A stretch of DNA of 64,000 nucleotides from Teichococcus rhizosphaerae (GTDB taxonomy: Bacteria; Pseudomonadota; Alphaproteobacteria; Acetobacterales; Acetobacteraceae): positions 206,992 to 270,991 of the forward strand of contig NZ_PDNU01000001.1 in the NCBI RefSeq assembly GCF_002631185.1, read 5' to 3'. A model generated the notes under the pieces. The model saw only the letters and a program-made list of their open reading frames with translations, searched no databases and was not told where the DNA came from. A program made the translations under genes and the position numbers. Below are positions 1 to 9,058 of the stretch, in pieces. Position 1 is the first letter of the stretch; every line of letters begins with the position of its first letter.

Positions 1-281
1 AGCGCGTGGCGGTTGATCTCTGCGCGGCCGTCGCGGCAGCGCCAGACGAGGTCCGGCGCCATGCCGATGGCGGAATAGCGCCCGCGCGCCGCGCCGCCCT
101 CGACGCTCTCGAACAGGAAGGCGTTGGGCTGGCCCTGCACCAGCTTGAGATAGGCGCCGACCGGTGTGTCCAGGTCGGCCACCCGCTCGCGCCAGAGCAC
201 CTGCCCCTGGCCGGCGCCGAGGCCGGCGGCGAAGGCCTGGAAGTCGGGACCCTGGGTGAAGCCGGTGGAGGGAGCGTTCAT
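1..281 (-). CDS. trpE: Anthranilate synthase component I, N-terminal part (cut by window edge)
   Basis: Anthranilate synthase large subunit makes anthranilate from chorismate, the first step of tryptophan synthesis. Only about 93 N-terminal residues lie in the window. The translation has the TrpE N-terminal signature: a TPVGAYLKL stretch, then FLFESVEGG and RGRYSAIG, the region that contributes the tryptophan feedback site in the family. The ATG overlaps the stop of the upstream chaperone gene by four bases (ATGA), so the two are probably co-transcribed and coupled. The chorismate-binding domain is outside the window, so intactness cannot be judged. Confidence 0.9.
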   Translation of the reverse strand, partial: MNAPSTGFTQGPDFQAFAAGLGAGQGQVLWRERVADLDTPVGAYLKLVQGQPNAFLFESVEGGAARGRYSAIGMAPDLVWRCRDGRAEINRHA

Positions 282-2173
282 CGGTTGGCGACCTGGCCCA
301 GCATGTTCTCGTTGTAGGTGACCTCGCCGCGGGCGCGCAGCGCGTCCAGATACTGCGCCTCGAGATCGGCCAGCATGGCCTGCTCCACGGCGTCGCGCGT
401 GCGGCCGAGGGCCAGCGGGTCGCTGTCCGGATCGAAGCGCAGCACCTCCAGCACCTGCGCCACCGCGAAGCCGTCGGCCGTCTCGGCCATGGTGGCGGCG
501 TTCGGCGCGGCGGCGAAGAGCGGCTGCGCCAGCTCGGGCGGCAGGCCCTGCTGGGGCTGCGGCTGCCGGCCGAAGGGGCCGATGCGGCGGGAGGCGAGCC
601 CCGCCTCGCGCGCCGCCTCGGCCAGCGGCTTGCCGCCCTGCACGGCGGCGAGCAGCCCGGCGGCGCGCTCCTCCACCGAGCGGCGGCGGGCATCGGCGGT
701 CCAGGCTTCCAGCACCGGCTCGCGCACCGTCTCGAAGGGGCGCAGCGCGGCGGGCACCACCTCGCGCAGCTCGAAGGCGAAGAGGGCGGTCTGCCCCGCC
801 TCGGCCAGGCGCGGCATCTGCCCCTGCTGCGCGGCGAAGACGGCGCGCAGCGCGATGTCCCGCGCCCCGCCATCCAGCGGCAGGGCCACGGGGCGGCCCT
901 CGCGGTCGAGGCCCCGGGCATCCAGCGTCACCTCGGCCAGGGCGAGGCCGAAGCGCGGCGCGACCTCCGCCAGGCTGGCGCCGCCGGCCAGCGCGTCCTC
1001 CACCTCGTTGGCGCGCTCATAGGCGAGGTCGGCGGCGCGTTCCCGCTTCACCTCCGCCTCCACCTGGGCGCGCACCGCGTCGAAGCCGCGGCTCTCGCCC
1101 GGCGCGATGCCGGTGACGCGCAGCACATGCCAGCCGAAGGGGCTCTGCACCGGCGCGCTGACGCCACCCTCCGGCAGGGCGAAGGCGGCTTCCGCCAGCG
1201 CCTCCACCGGCAGGCCGGCGCGGTCCAGCGTGCCGAGCGGCAGGGCCTGCCCGCCAGCCTCCCGCGCCGCCGCCTCGATCGCGGCGAAGTCGGCGCCCTC
1301 GCGCCAGCGGGCGGCCAGGGCCTCGGCCTTCTCCCGGTCCTGCAGCAGGGCCTGCTCCAGGGTGCGGCGCTCCGGCGTCTCGAACTGGCTGCGGCGCGCC
1401 TCGAAGGCTGCGCGCAACTCCTCCTCGGTGGGTTGCACCTCGGCCGCCAGCGTCTCGGGCGACAGCACGGCGATCACGGCGTGGCGGTATTCGGGGGAGG
1501 AGAAGCGGTCCGGGTTGTTCTCGTGGTAGCGGCGGAGCTGCGCCTCCTCGGGCGCGGCCGGCTCCGGCGCGCCGGCCAGCGGCAGCAGCACCAGCTCCGC
1601 CACGCGCTGCTCGCGCTCCCAGGCCAGCAGCGGGCGGGTCAGCGCATCCGGCCCGGCGGCGCCGGCGCGCACGGCGCCGACCAGCTGCTGGCGCCGCAGG
1701 TCGTCGCGCAGCAGGTTGAGGAAGCCCGCTTCCGAGAGGCCGTTGTTGCGCAGGAAGCCGTCCAGCAGCGGCCGGCTGAAGCGGCCATCGGCGCCCTGGA
1801 AGGCGGGGATGGAGAACACATAGTCGCGCAGCGCCGCCTCCGGCGCGACGATGCCGAGGCGGTCCGCCTCCTGGCGCTGCACGCGCTCCATCACCAGCCC
1901 CTCCACCGCCTGGCGGGACAGGGCGGCGGCCATCTGCGGGGTGATGTCGAAGCTGCCGCCGAGCTGGCGCTGCACGCGCTGCATCTCGCGCCGCGCGGCC
2001 TCCTGCGCCTCGGGCAGCTCGATCGCTTCGCCCCCCACCCGGGCCACCGCCCGGTCGGTGCCGAAGTTCCGCACGATGTCCTCGATCCCCCAGATGGCGA
2101 AGGACAGGATGAGGAGGACGAAGAGGCCCTTGGCGAACCAGGTGCCGGCGAGGCGGCGCAGTGCAGTGAGCAT
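278..2173 (-). CDS. ppiD: PpiD-type periplasmic peptidyl-prolyl isomerase / chaperone (SurA N-terminal domain)
   Basis: Predicted inner-membrane-anchored periplasmic folding factor of 631 aa, typical PpiD length. A cytoplasmic start is followed by one hydrophobic segment at about residues 12-32 (GLFVLLILSFAIWGIEDI), then a SurA-like N domain. The parvulin-type rotamase domain lies roughly at residues 230-360, ending in FGWHVLRVTGI. A long helical C-terminal part follows. The chosen ATG gives MLTALRRLAG, the usual family start; the frame stays open upstream but crosses the promoter. It is divergent from tpiA, and its stop overlaps trpE. Whether the rotamase domain is catalytic cannot be told from sequence, since many PpiD domains are inactive. 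Confidence 0.88.
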   Translation of the reverse strand: MLTALRRLAGTWFAKGLFVLLILSFAIWGIEDIVRNFGTDRAVARVGGEAIELPEAQEAARREMQRVQRQLGGSFDITPQMAAALSRQAVEGLVMERVQRQEADRLGIVAPEAALRDYVFSIPAFQGADGRFSRPLLDGFLRNNGLSEAGFLNLLRDDLRRQQLVGAVRAGAAGPDALTRPLLAWEREQRVAELVLLPLAGAPEPAAPEEAQLRRYHENNPDRFSSPEYRHAVIAVLSPETLAAEVQPTEEELRAAFEARRSQFETPERRTLEQALLQDREKAEALAARWREGADFAAIEAAAREAGGQALPLGTLDRAGLPVEALAEAAFALPEGGVSAPVQSPFGWHVLRVTGIAPGESRGFDAVRAQVEAEVKRERAADLAYERANEVEDALAGGASLAEVAPRFGLALAEVTLDARGLDREGRPVALPLDGGARDIALRAVFAAQQGQMPRLAEAGQTALFAFELREVVPAALRPFETVREPVLEAWTADARRRSVEERAAGLLAAVQGGKPLAEAAREAGLASRRIGPFGRQPQPQQGLPPELAQPLFAAAPNAATMAETADGFAVAQVLEVLRFDPDSDPLALGRTRDAVEQAMLADLEAQYLDALRARGEVTYNENMLGQVANR

Positions 2174-2214
2174 CGTATTCCGCGGAAGGGGGTGAGGGCG
2201 GGGAAAGCGCGCGG

Positions 2215-2243
2215 ACCATAGGGAAAAGGCGGGCGGTTGCCAA
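2215..2243 (-). promoter_or_regulatory. Putative sigma-70 promoter of ppiD-trpE
   Basis: Read on the minus strand there is TTGGCA (5 of 6 matches to the -35 consensus), a spacer of exactly 17 bases, and TATGGT (4 of 6 to the -10). It lies 42 bases upstream of the ppiD start in the divergent ppiD/tpiA gap. No convincing promoter was seen facing tpiA. Inferred from pattern only. Confidence 0.45.
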
Positions 2244-2321
2244 ACGCCGGCACCGCCTGTAGCGCGGCGTGGCGACACTTTGTTCGCCACGAGACGGCCA
2301 GACAAACAAAAGGAGACGGGG

Positions 2322-3068
2322 ATGACCCCAGGCGTGCGACCGCTGATCGCCGGAAACTGGAAGATGCACGGCACCCTGGCCGAGGCCACCGCCCTCGCCG
2401 CGGGCGTGGCCGCCGGGGCCGCCGGCAAGGCCGAGCTGCTGGTCTGCCCGCCCTTTCCGCATCTCGTGCCGGTGGGCGAGGCGCTCCGGGGCAAGGCCGT
2501 GGCGCTGGGCGCGCAGGACTGCCACGCCGCCGCCAAGGGCGCCCACACGGGCGACGTGGCGGCGCCGATGCTGAAGGACCTCGGCGCCGCCTATGTCATC
2601 CTCGGCCATTCCGAGCGCCGCGCTGACCATGGCGAGAGCGACGCGGCCGTGAAGGCCAAGGCCGGGGCGGCGCTGGCCGCGGGCCTCGTGCCGGTGGTGT
2701 GCGTGGGCGAGAGCGAGGCGCAGCGCGTCTCCGGCGAGGCCGAGGCGGTGGTGGCGGGGCAGCTCGCCGGCAGCCTGCCGGAGGGCTTCGCGGCCGCCGG
2801 CGGGGTGGTGGCGTATGAGCCGGTCTGGGCCATCGGCACCGGCCGCACCCCCACCGAGGCCGACATCGCCGCCATGCATGCCCGCATCCGCGCCGAGCTG
2901 GAAAAGGCCTTCGGGGAGGCGGGCAGGACGCTGCGCATCCTCTATGGCGGCTCGGTGAAGCCCGGCAACGCCAAGGGCATCCTGGCGCTGGCGCATGTGG
3001 ACGGCGCGCTCGTCGGCGGCGCGAGCCTCAAGGCGGAGGACTTCCTGGGGATCGCGGCGGCGGTCTGA
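2322..3068 (+). CDS. tpiA: Triosephosphate isomerase
   Basis: Interconverts dihydroxyacetone phosphate and glyceraldehyde 3-phosphate in glycolysis and gluconeogenesis. The 248 aa length is normal. Visible family motifs are AGNWKMHG near the N-terminus (catalytic Asn and Lys), the catalytic His in ILGHSERR, the AYEPVWAIGTG block with the catalytic Glu and the loop-6 region, and LYGGSVKP with GALVGGASL at the phosphate site. The start was picked after an AGGAGA Shine-Dalgarno; an in-frame ATG 42 bases upstream has no such site. It is divergent from ppiD and followed by a hairpin before the next gene. Confidence 0.96.
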   Translation: MTPGVRPLIAGNWKMHGTLAEATALAAGVAAGAAGKAELLVCPPFPHLVPVGEALRGKAVALGAQDCHAAAKGAHTGDVAAPMLKDLGAAYVILGHSERRADHGESDAAVKAKAGAALAAGLVPVVCVGESEAQRVSGEAEAVVAGQLAGSLPEGFAAAGGVVAYEPVWAIGTGRTPTEADIAAMHARIRAELEKAFGEAGRTLRILYGGSVKPGNAKGILALAHVDGALVGGASLKAEDFLGIAAAV

Positions 3069-3085
3069 CCTCAAGGTGAAGAAGG

Positions 3086-3121
3086 CCAGGGGAAGGAATT
3101 CCCCTGGACCCCATCTTTTTT
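3086..3121 (+). terminator. Hairpin with downstream T-run after tpiA
   Basis: A perfect 9-bp stem (CCAGGGGAA/TTCCCCTGG) with a GGAA loop begins 17 bases after the tpiA stop. A run of six T follows eight bases beyond the stem. That gap is long for a classical intrinsic terminator, so it may instead be a dispersed gene-end hairpin. Confidence 0.5.
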
Positions 3122-3171
3122 CTGTCGGTTTGCCGATTGGCGGCGGCGCCGCGCGGCGCGAGACTGCGCCC

Positions 3172-4566
3172 ATGTCACAGGACCAGACCGCGCGGGTGCT
3201 CGCCGCCCTCGATTCCGCCCGCACCGCCACCGAGGCCAGCCTGATCGACTGGCTGCGCATCCCGAGCGTCAGCGCCCAGCCCGCCCATGCCGCGGATTGC
3301 CGCCACGCCGCCGAATGGCTGGCGGGCGAGCTGGTGGCGCTCGGCTTCGAGGCCGGGCTGCGCGAAACGCCGGGCCACCCCGTCGTCATCGCCACCCATC
3401 CGGGCCCGTCCCCGGACGCGCCGCACATCCTGATCTACGGGCATTACGACGTGCAGCCGCCGGAGCCGCTGGCGCTGTGGGACAGCCCGCCCTTCGAGCC
3501 GCAGGTGGTGCCGGGGCCGCGCGGCCCGCGCCTCGTCGCGCGCGGGGCGGTGGACGACAAGGGGCAGGTGATGACCTGGCTCGCCGCGCTGCGGGCCTGG
3601 AACAAGGTGGCCGGCGGCCCGCCGGTGCGCGTGACGGTGCTGGTGGAGGGCGAGGAGGAGATCGGCAGCCCCAACCTCGAGGCCGTGCTGGCGGCGGACA
3701 AGGACATCCTCTCGGCCGACATGGTGCTGATCAGCGACACCAACATGTGGGACGCGGCGACGCCCTCGCTGACCGTCAGCCTGCGCGGGCTGGTCTATAC
3801 CCAGATCGACCTGCGGCTGGGGGACCGCGACCTGCATTCCGGCCTGTTCGGCGGCTCGGCGGCCAATGTGCTGAACCTGCTGACGAAGATCCTGGGCGAG
3901 CTGAAGGATGCGGACGGCCGCGTCCAGATCCCCGGCTTCTACGACGGCGTGCAGGAGCCCACGGCCGAGCAGCGCGCCGCCTGGGAAGCGTTGGGCTTCG
4001 ACGAGGCGGCCTTCCTCGGCGCGCAGGGGCTTTCCGTGCCGGGCGGCGAGCGCGGCCGCTCCGCGCCCGAACGGCTCTGGGCCCGCCCCACCGCCGACAT
4101 CAACGGCATCTGGGGCGGCTACATGGGCGAGGGCTCCAAGACCGTCATCGCCTGCGAGGGCCATGCCAAGCTGTCCTGCCGCCTGGTGCCGGGGCAGGAC
4201 CCGCAGAAGGTGATCGAGGGCATCCGGGAGTTCGTGCGCTCCCGCCTGCCGGCGGACGCGCAGTTCGAGTTGCAGGTCTTCGCCAGCGGTCCAGGGATCT
4301 CGATCCCGATGGATTCGCCCTTCGTGCAGGCGGCGCGGGCGGTGCTGGCGGAGGAGTTCGGCCGGCCGGCGGTGATGGCGGGCGGCGGCGGCTCGATCCC
4401 GGTGGTGTCCAGCTTCAAATCCATCCTGGGCCTGGACAGCCTGCTGATGGGCTTCGGCCTGGATGACGACCAGGTGCACAGCCCGAACGAGAAGTTCGAG
4501 CTTGCCTGCCTGCATGCCGGCGCCCGCAGCCATGCGCGGCTCCTGGGCCGGCTGGCGCAGCGTTAA
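3172..4566 (+). CDS. M20-family metallopeptidase (dipeptidase, ArgE/DapE superfamily)
   Basis: Predicted cytoplasmic di-zinc dipeptidase of 464 aa. The metal and catalytic motifs of the M20 family are intact: the YGHYDVQPP block (His91, Asp93), RGAVDDKGQ (around residues 124-132), and EGEEEIGSPN (around 159-168) with the general-base and bridging-metal acids. A dimerisation insert follows (LHSGLFGG, GIWGGYMGEG), and the C-terminus carries a late zinc His in DDDQVHSPNE. The start codon follows the preceding hairpin by about 65 bases. Its 3' end converges on the threonine-aldolase-type gene. Substrate cannot be assigned; relatives cleave Xaa-His or Gly-containing dipeptides. Confidence 0.88.
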   Translation: MSQDQTARVLAALDSARTATEASLIDWLRIPSVSAQPAHAADCRHAAEWLAGELVALGFEAGLRETPGHPVVIATHPGPSPDAPHILIYGHYDVQPPEPLALWDSPPFEPQVVPGPRGPRLVARGAVDDKGQVMTWLAALRAWNKVAGGPPVRVTVLVEGEEEIGSPNLEAVLAADKDILSADMVLISDTNMWDAATPSLTVSLRGLVYTQIDLRLGDRDLHSGLFGGSAANVLNLLTKILGELKDADGRVQIPGFYDGVQEPTAEQRAAWEALGFDEAAFLGAQGLSVPGGERGRSAPERLWARPTADINGIWGGYMGEGSKTVIACEGHAKLSCRLVPGQDPQKVIEGIREFVRSRLPADAQFELQVFASGPGISIPMDSPFVQAARAVLAEEFGRPAVMAGGGGSIPVVSSFKSILGLDSLLMGFGLDDDQVHSPNEKFELACLHAGARSHARLLGRLAQR

Positions 4567-4586
4567 GCTTCAGGAGGAGAGGGCAC

Positions 4587-4607
4587 GGGGAGGCGCGGTG
4601 CCTCCCC
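4587..4607. terminator. Hairpin between convergent genes
   Basis: An 8-bp GC stem (GGGGAGGC/GCCTCCCC) with a 5-base loop lies in the 48-base gap between two convergent genes. Neither side has a U-tract, so it could act as a weak bidirectional terminator or as a 3'-end stabiliser. Confidence 0.35.
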
Positions 4608-4614
4608 ATGCCGC

Positions 4615-5679
4615 TCAGGCGGCCAGGGCCTTGCGGGTGAGGGCGAGCGTCTCCTCGATCATCGGCGCCGTGATGCCGAGATGGGTGCAGGCGCGGATGC
4701 GCCCGCCCAGCATGGAAAGCTGGACGCCCTCCATCCGCAGGCGGCGCACCAGCGCGCCCGCTTCCAGCCCCGTGCCGGAGGGATCGAAGAAGACGAGGTT
4801 GGTGTCGGGCTCCTCGACCGTGATGCCCTCGATCTGCCGCAGGCCGCGGGCAAGGGCCCTGGCATTGGCATGGTCGTCGGCGAGGCGGTCCACATGGTGG
4901 TCCAGCGCGTGGATGCAGGCGGCGGCGCAGATGCCGGCCTGCCGCATGGAGCCGCCGAGGCGCTGCTTCCAGCGCCAGGCCTGGCCGATGAAGTCCGCCG
5001 GGCCCGCCAGCACGGCGCCAAGCGGCGCGCCCAGGCCCTTGGTGAAGTCCAGCCACACCGAGTCGAACCCGGCCACCATCTCGGCGGCGGGAATGCCGCT
5101 GGCCACCACCGCGTTCATCAGACGGGCGCCGTCCATGTGGGTGGCCCAGCCCTGCTCGCGCGCCACGGCCACCACCGCGTCCAGCTCCGCCTGCGGCCAC
5201 ACCGCGCCGCCGCCGATGTTGGCGGTCTGCTCCACCTCCAGCAGGCGCTGCGGCGGGCTGTAGCGGCCGCCGGGGCGGATGGCGGCACGCAGCGCCTCGG
5301 CGCTGAACATGCCGCGATCCCCCTTCAGCGGGTTGATCTGCACCCCGGCCAGCGCCGCGTGGGTGCCGCCCTCGCTGCTCAGGATGTGCGCCGTCTCATG
5401 CGCCAGAACCTCCTCGCCGGGGCGGCAATGGGTGAGGATGGCGATGACGTTGCACATGGTGCCGGAGGGCAGAAACATCGCCGCCTCCTTGCCCAGCAGC
5501 GCCGCCATGCGGTCGCACAGGGCATTCACCGTCGGGTCGTCGCCGAACTGCTCGTCGCCCAGCTCGGCCTGCATCATCGCCGCCTTCATGGCGGGGGTGG
5601 GGAGGGTCTGGGTGTCCGAATAGAGGTTGATGCGGACGGGCGGCGCCCCGGCGGGCGGGCGGGCGGGAGCATGCACCAT
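4615..5679 (-). CDS. ltaE: Low-specificity L-threonine aldolase family PLP enzyme
   Basis: Fold-type I PLP enzyme that cleaves L-threonine or allo-threonine to glycine and acetaldehyde. The protein is 354 aa, in family range. Visible motifs are LYSDTQT near the N-terminus, QFGDDPTV, PSGTMCN (phosphate-binding), ETAHIL, HMDGARLMNA with the PLP-pairing Asp183, and WLDFTKGLGAPLG with the Schiff-base Lys214. The DNA stays open upstream, but the sequence before MVHAP does not resemble the family. It is convergent with the M20 peptidase. Other beta-eliminating lyases share this fold, so the exact substrate is inferred. Confidence 0.88.
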   Translation of the reverse strand: MVHAPARPPAGAPPVRINLYSDTQTLPTPAMKAAMMQAELGDEQFGDDPTVNALCDRMAALLGKEAAMFLPSGTMCNVIAILTHCRPGEEVLAHETAHILSSEGGTHAALAGVQINPLKGDRGMFSAEALRAAIRPGGRYSPPQRLLEVEQTANIGGGAVWPQAELDAVVAVAREQGWATHMDGARLMNAVVASGIPAAEMVAGFDSVWLDFTKGLGAPLGAVLAGPADFIGQAWRWKQRLGGSMRQAGICAAACIHALDHHVDRLADDHANARALARGLRQIEGITVEEPDTNLVFFDPSGTGLEAGALVRRLRMEGVQLSMLGGRIRACTHLGITAPMIEETLALTRKALAA

Positions 5680-5716
5680 GGAGCGGACCTTGTGGCTGTT
5701 GCGGAGGATCGGTGGT

Positions 5717-5896
5717 TCATGTCGCGGATCGCGGCGCGCGGGCGGCGCCGTCTGCCCGGAGCACCGGCAGGGCCGGCAGCGCGGCCGCCGCCCCCCGCGC
5801 CATGTCCGGCCAGCCCGTGAGCCAGCCGCGACCCTCATGCCGCCAGGCCAGCAGCCCGGTGGCGGCGCGGAGCGGGAGGGTGAGGATCTTCGGCAT
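5717..5896 (-). CDS. Possible small hypothetical protein (59 aa)
   Basis: The 308 bases between the threonine-aldolase-type gene and the COQ10-like gene contain one plausible reading frame, starting MPKILTLPLRAATGLLAWRHE and rich in Ala, Arg and Leu. It lies on the same strand as both neighbours. No domain or motif is recognised and high GC alone can produce such frames, so it may be non-coding. No other structure was noticed in this gap. Confidence 0.3.
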   Translation of the reverse strand: MPKILTLPLRAATGLLAWRHEGRGWLTGWPDMARGAAAALPALPVLRADGAARAPRSAT

Positions 5897-5987
5897 GGCA
5901 CGCCCGAGCATGCCAGCGCATGCCGGCGCCGTCAGCCCCCCAACCCCCCGCCTCGGGCCGGGCAGCCAGGCTTCAGGCGACGGGTCT

Positions 5988-6473
5988 TCAGGCGGTAGGG
6001 CTTCCCGGCACGGGCTGGCCATCGGCGGCGCGGCCGCGGCCGTCGCGCCCATAGAGCGCCATGGCGCGGCGCTCGAAGGCACGCACCATCAGCCGCACCG
6101 CCTCATTGAACACGGTGCCGATGACGGCCTGCAACAGGCGGGACTTGAACTCGAAATCGACAAAGAAATCGACCTCGGTGCCGCCCTCGACCGGGGTGAA
6201 CTTCCAGGTGTTGTTCAGGTAGCGGAAGGGGCCGTTCTCGTACTGCACCCGCACCGCGCTGGGCCGCTCCAGCGACACGCGGGAGCGGAAGGTTTCCCGG
6301 AACATCTTGAAGCCGATGGTCAGGTCGGCCAGCAGCTCCGTCTCGGTGTGGGAGACGACGCGCGCCCCCACGCACCAGGGAAGGAATTCCGGATAGCGGC
6401 GCACATCCGCCACCAGGTTGAACATCTGCTCGGGCGTATAGCGCAGGATGCGCTTCTCGGCATGGGTCGGCAT
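5988..6473 (-). CDS. COQ10/RatA-like START-domain protein (SRPBCC family)
   Basis: A 161-aa single-domain lipid-binding-fold protein. The order of motifs is that of the COQ10/RatA family: YTPEQMFNLVADV, YPEFLPWC, then GFKMFRETFRSRV, and FFVDFEFKSRLLQ near the C-terminal helix. Mitochondrial COQ10 and bacterial homologues bind ubiquinone or its precursors and help respiration; the RatA name comes from a ribosome-association phenotype in E. coli. The start overlaps the lipA stop by one base (TGATG), so it is very probably translated from the lipA message. A respiratory role fits better than a toxin here, as no antitoxin partner is adjacent. Confidence 0.85.
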   Translation of the reverse strand: MPTHAEKRILRYTPEQMFNLVADVRRYPEFLPWCVGARVVSHTETELLADLTIGFKMFRETFRSRVSLERPSAVRVQYENGPFRYLNNTWKFTPVEGGTEVDFFVDFEFKSRLLQAVIGTVFNEAVRLMVRAFERRAMALYGRDGRGRAADGQPVPGSPTA

Positions 6474-7519
6474 CAGATGGCGGCGTCCGCGAGCTTCATG
6501 CCGGCCAGCCGCGCGTTGCGGGCGTCGCGCAGCGCCGCGAAATCCCGGTCGGCGTGGTAGGAGGAGCGGGTCAGCGGCGTGGCGGACACCAGCAGGAAGC
6601 CCTTGCTGCGCGCCATGCGGGCATAGTCCTCGAACTCGGCGGGCTCCACGAAGCGGTCCACCGCGGCGTGCTTGACGGTGGGCTGCAGGTACTGGCCGAT
6701 GGTGAGGAAGTCGATATCGGCGCTGCGCATGTCGTCCATCACCTGCAGCACCTCGAGCCGCGTCTCGCCCAGCCCCACCATGACGCCGGACTTGGTGAAG
6801 ATGGAGGGGTCCAGCTCCTTCACCCGGTCCAGCAGCCGCAGCGAGTGGAAGTAGCGGGCGCCGGGGCGGATGGTGGGGTAGAGCTTCGGCACCGTTTCCA
6901 GGTTGTGGTTGAACACGTCCGGCCGGGCCGCCACCACCACCTCCAGCGCGCCCTCCTTGCGCAGGAAGTCGGGCGTCAGGATCTCGATGGTGGTCTCGGG
7001 CGCCGCGGCGCGGATGGCGGCGATGGTGGCGGCGAAGTGCGCCGCGCCGCCATCGGCCAGGTCGTCGCGGTCCACGCTGGTGATCACCACGTGACGCAAG
7101 CCGAGCTTGGCCACCGCGTCGGCCACGCGGCGCGGCTCGTCGGCGTCCAGGTGCTTGGGCATGCCGGTGGTGATGTTGCAGAAGGCGCAGGCGCGGGTGC
7201 AGATCTCGCCCATGATCATCATGGTGGCGTGGCGCTGCGACCAGCACTCGCCGATATTGGGGCAGGCCGCCTCCTCGCACACCGTCACCAGCTTGTTGTC
7301 GCGCATCAGGTTGCGCGTTTCCTGGTAGATCGGGTGCGTCGGCGCCTTGACGCGGATCCAGTCCGGCTTGCGCTTGATCGGGTTGTCCGGCCGGTTCGCC
7401 TTTTCCGGGTGGCGCAGCGCGGCTGCCGGTCTGGGCGGCGGCGCGACGGGCTTCACGCCGCCATCGGCATTGGAAACCGCGCCGCCGGCCCGGTGGTCGA
7501 TCAGAATACGGGTGGCCAT
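6473..7519 (-). CDS. lipA: Lipoyl synthase (radical SAM)
   Basis: Inserts two sulfur atoms into octanoyl groups on lipoyl domains. The 348 aa protein has both iron-sulfur cysteine clusters: the LipA-specific CX4CX5C (Cys81, Cys86, Cys92) and the radical-SAM CX3CX2C (Cys107, Cys111, Cys114). A C-terminal RSSYHAD supplies the conserved RSSY that contacts the auxiliary cluster. The start [10 protein letters not shown] was chosen over an upstream in-frame ATG because family N-termini begin close to here. It sits just downstream of lpdA on the same strand, next to the genes whose E1-beta and E2 products carry lipoyl domains. Confidence 0.96.
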   Translation of the reverse strand: MATRILIDHRAGGAVSNADGGVKPVAPPPRPAAALRHPEKANRPDNPIKRKPDWIRVKAPTHPIYQETRNLMRDNKLVTVCEEAACPNIGECWSQRHATMMIMGEICTRACAFCNITTGMPKHLDADEPRRVADAVAKLGLRHVVITSVDRDDLADGGAAHFAATIAAIRAAAPETTIEILTPDFLRKEGALEVVVAARPDVFNHNLETVPKLYPTIRPGARYFHSLRLLDRVKELDPSIFTKSGVMVGLGETRLEVLQVMDDMRSADIDFLTIGQYLQPTVKHAAVDRFVEPAEFEDYARMARSKGFLLVSATPLTRSSYHADRDFAALRDARNARLAGMKLADAAI

Positions 7520-7632
7520 TCGGGAACCCCGGCTGGATGGAGCGGGGCGGCCCCCGACCAGGCCGGGGGCCACCGCTTCCATGATCTATGATGGCTTGTT
7601 TTCCCCGCAAGCGCGGAGAAGTGCCGTTGCCC

Positions 7633-9030
7633 CTAGATGTGGATCACCCGGCCATAGGCATCAAGCACCGACTCATGCATGGCTTCCGAGACGGTGGGGT
7701 GGGGGAAGACGGTGTGCATCAGCTCCGCCTCGGTGGTCTCGAGCGTCCGCGCGATGGTGTAGCCCTGGATCATCTCGGTCACCTCCGGCCCCACCATGTG
7801 GGCGCCGAGCAGCGCGCCGGTCTTGGCGTCGAACACCGTCTTGACGAAGCCCTCCGGCTCGCCGAGCGCGATGGCCTTGCCGTTGCCGATGAAGGGGAAG
7901 CGCCCGACCCGCACCTCGTGCCCGGCCTCCTTGGCGCGGGCCTCCGTCAGCCCCACGGAGGCGACCTGCGGGCGGCAATAGGTGCAGCCGGGGATGTTGG
8001 AGACGTCCATGGCGTGCGGGTGCATCCCCGCCATGGCCTCCACCGCGATGATGCCCTCGTGGCTCGCCTTGTGCGCGAGCCAGGGCGCGCCGGTGAGGTC
8101 GCCGATGGCCCAGACGCCGGGCTCGCCGGTCTGGCCGTAGGGGTCGGTCACCACATGGGTGCGCTCGACCTTCACCCTGGTGCCCTCGAGGCCGATGTTC
8201 TCGACATTGCCGACGATGCCGACGGCCGAGATCAGCCGGTCCGCCTGGATCTCCTGCACCTTGTTGCCGGCCTCGACGACCACGGTGAGGCCGTCGCCCG
8301 ACTTGCGCACGCCCTGCACGCGGGCACCGGTGAGGATCTTCATGCCCTGCTTGGCGAAGGATTTCTGGACGAAGGCGGACACCTCGGCATCCTCCACCGG
8401 CAGGATGCGGTCCATCACCTCGATCAGCGTGACCTCGGCGCCCATGTTCAGGAAGAAGGAGGCGAACTCGGAGCCGATGGCGCCCGAGCCGATCACCACC
8501 AGCTTCTTCGGCATGGTGTCCGGCACCAGGGCTTCCTTGTAGGACCAGATCAGCTTGCCGTCCGGCTCGATGCCGGGAATGACGCGGGCCCGCGCCCCGG
8601 TGGCGAGCAGGATGTTCCGGGCCTCAAGCTCCGCCGCCGGCTTGCCGTCCTTGCCCGTGACGGCGACCTTGCCGGGGCCGGCCAGCTTGCCGCTGCCGTC
8701 GAACACCGTGACCTTGTTCTTCTTCAGCAGCCCCTTCACGCCGGAGGAGAGCTGGCCCGAGACCTGCCGCGAGCGCTTCACCACCTTGGCGAAGTCGTAG
8801 CGCGGGTTGTCGGCCGCGAAGCCGTACTGGTCGAGGCTGTGCAGCAGGTGGTTGATCTCGGAGGCGCGCAGCAGCGCCTTGGTGGGGATGCAGCCCCAGT
8901 TGAGGCAGATGCCGCCCAGGTGCTCGCGCTCCACCAGCGCCACCTTCATCTTGAGCTGCGCGCCGCGAATGGCGGCGACATAGCCGCCCGGGCCGCCGCC
9001 CACCACCACCAGGTCGAACTGTTCGGCCAT
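7633..9030 (-). CDS. lpdA: Dihydrolipoamide dehydrogenase (E3)
   Basis: FAD enzyme that re-oxidises dihydrolipoyl groups with NAD+. At 465 aa it is full length. Seen in order: the FAD-binding VVVGGGPGGYVAA, the redox disulfide in GGICLNWGCIPTK (Cys42, Cys47), the NAD-binding GSGAIGSEFASFF, the second FAD motif WAIGDLTG, and the C-terminal active-site His-Glu in FPHPTVSEAMHES. It is the last pdh-type gene of the operon, separated from E2 by a GNAT gene. It probably serves pyruvate dehydrogenase first; use by other 2-oxoacid complexes is possible. Confidence 0.96.
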   Translation of the reverse strand: MAEQFDLVVVGGGPGGYVAAIRGAQLKMKVALVEREHLGGICLNWGCIPTKALLRASEINHLLHSLDQYGFAADNPRYDFAKVVKRSRQVSGQLSSGVKGLLKKNKVTVFDGSGKLAGPGKVAVTGKDGKPAAELEARNILLATGARARVIPGIEPDGKLIWSYKEALVPDTMPKKLVVIGSGAIGSEFASFFLNMGAEVTLIEVMDRILPVEDAEVSAFVQKSFAKQGMKILTGARVQGVRKSGDGLTVVVEAGNKVQEIQADRLISAVGIVGNVENIGLEGTRVKVERTHVVTDPYGQTGEPGVWAIGDLTGAPWLAHKASHEGIIAVEAMAGMHPHAMDVSNIPGCTYCRPQVASVGLTEARAKEAGHEVRVGRFPFIGNGKAIALGEPEGFVKTVFDAKTGALLGAHMVGPEVTEMIQGYTIARTLETTEAELMHTVFPHPTVSEAMHESVLDAYGRVIHI

Positions 9031-9058
9031 GTTTCTCCGGTCCCTTCGGGCGGGGCCT

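Noticed and set aside
1127..2221. Plus-strand frame antisense to ppiD.
   Set aside because: Composition is that of a shadow frame (Arg/Ala/Leu/Gln) with no motif; PpiD explains this DNA.
7549..7571. GGCCCCC/GGGGGCC hairpin between lipA and lpdA as a terminator.
   Set aside because: There is no T-run on the minus strand, and lipA probably continues from the same operon. A chance GC stem is as likely.
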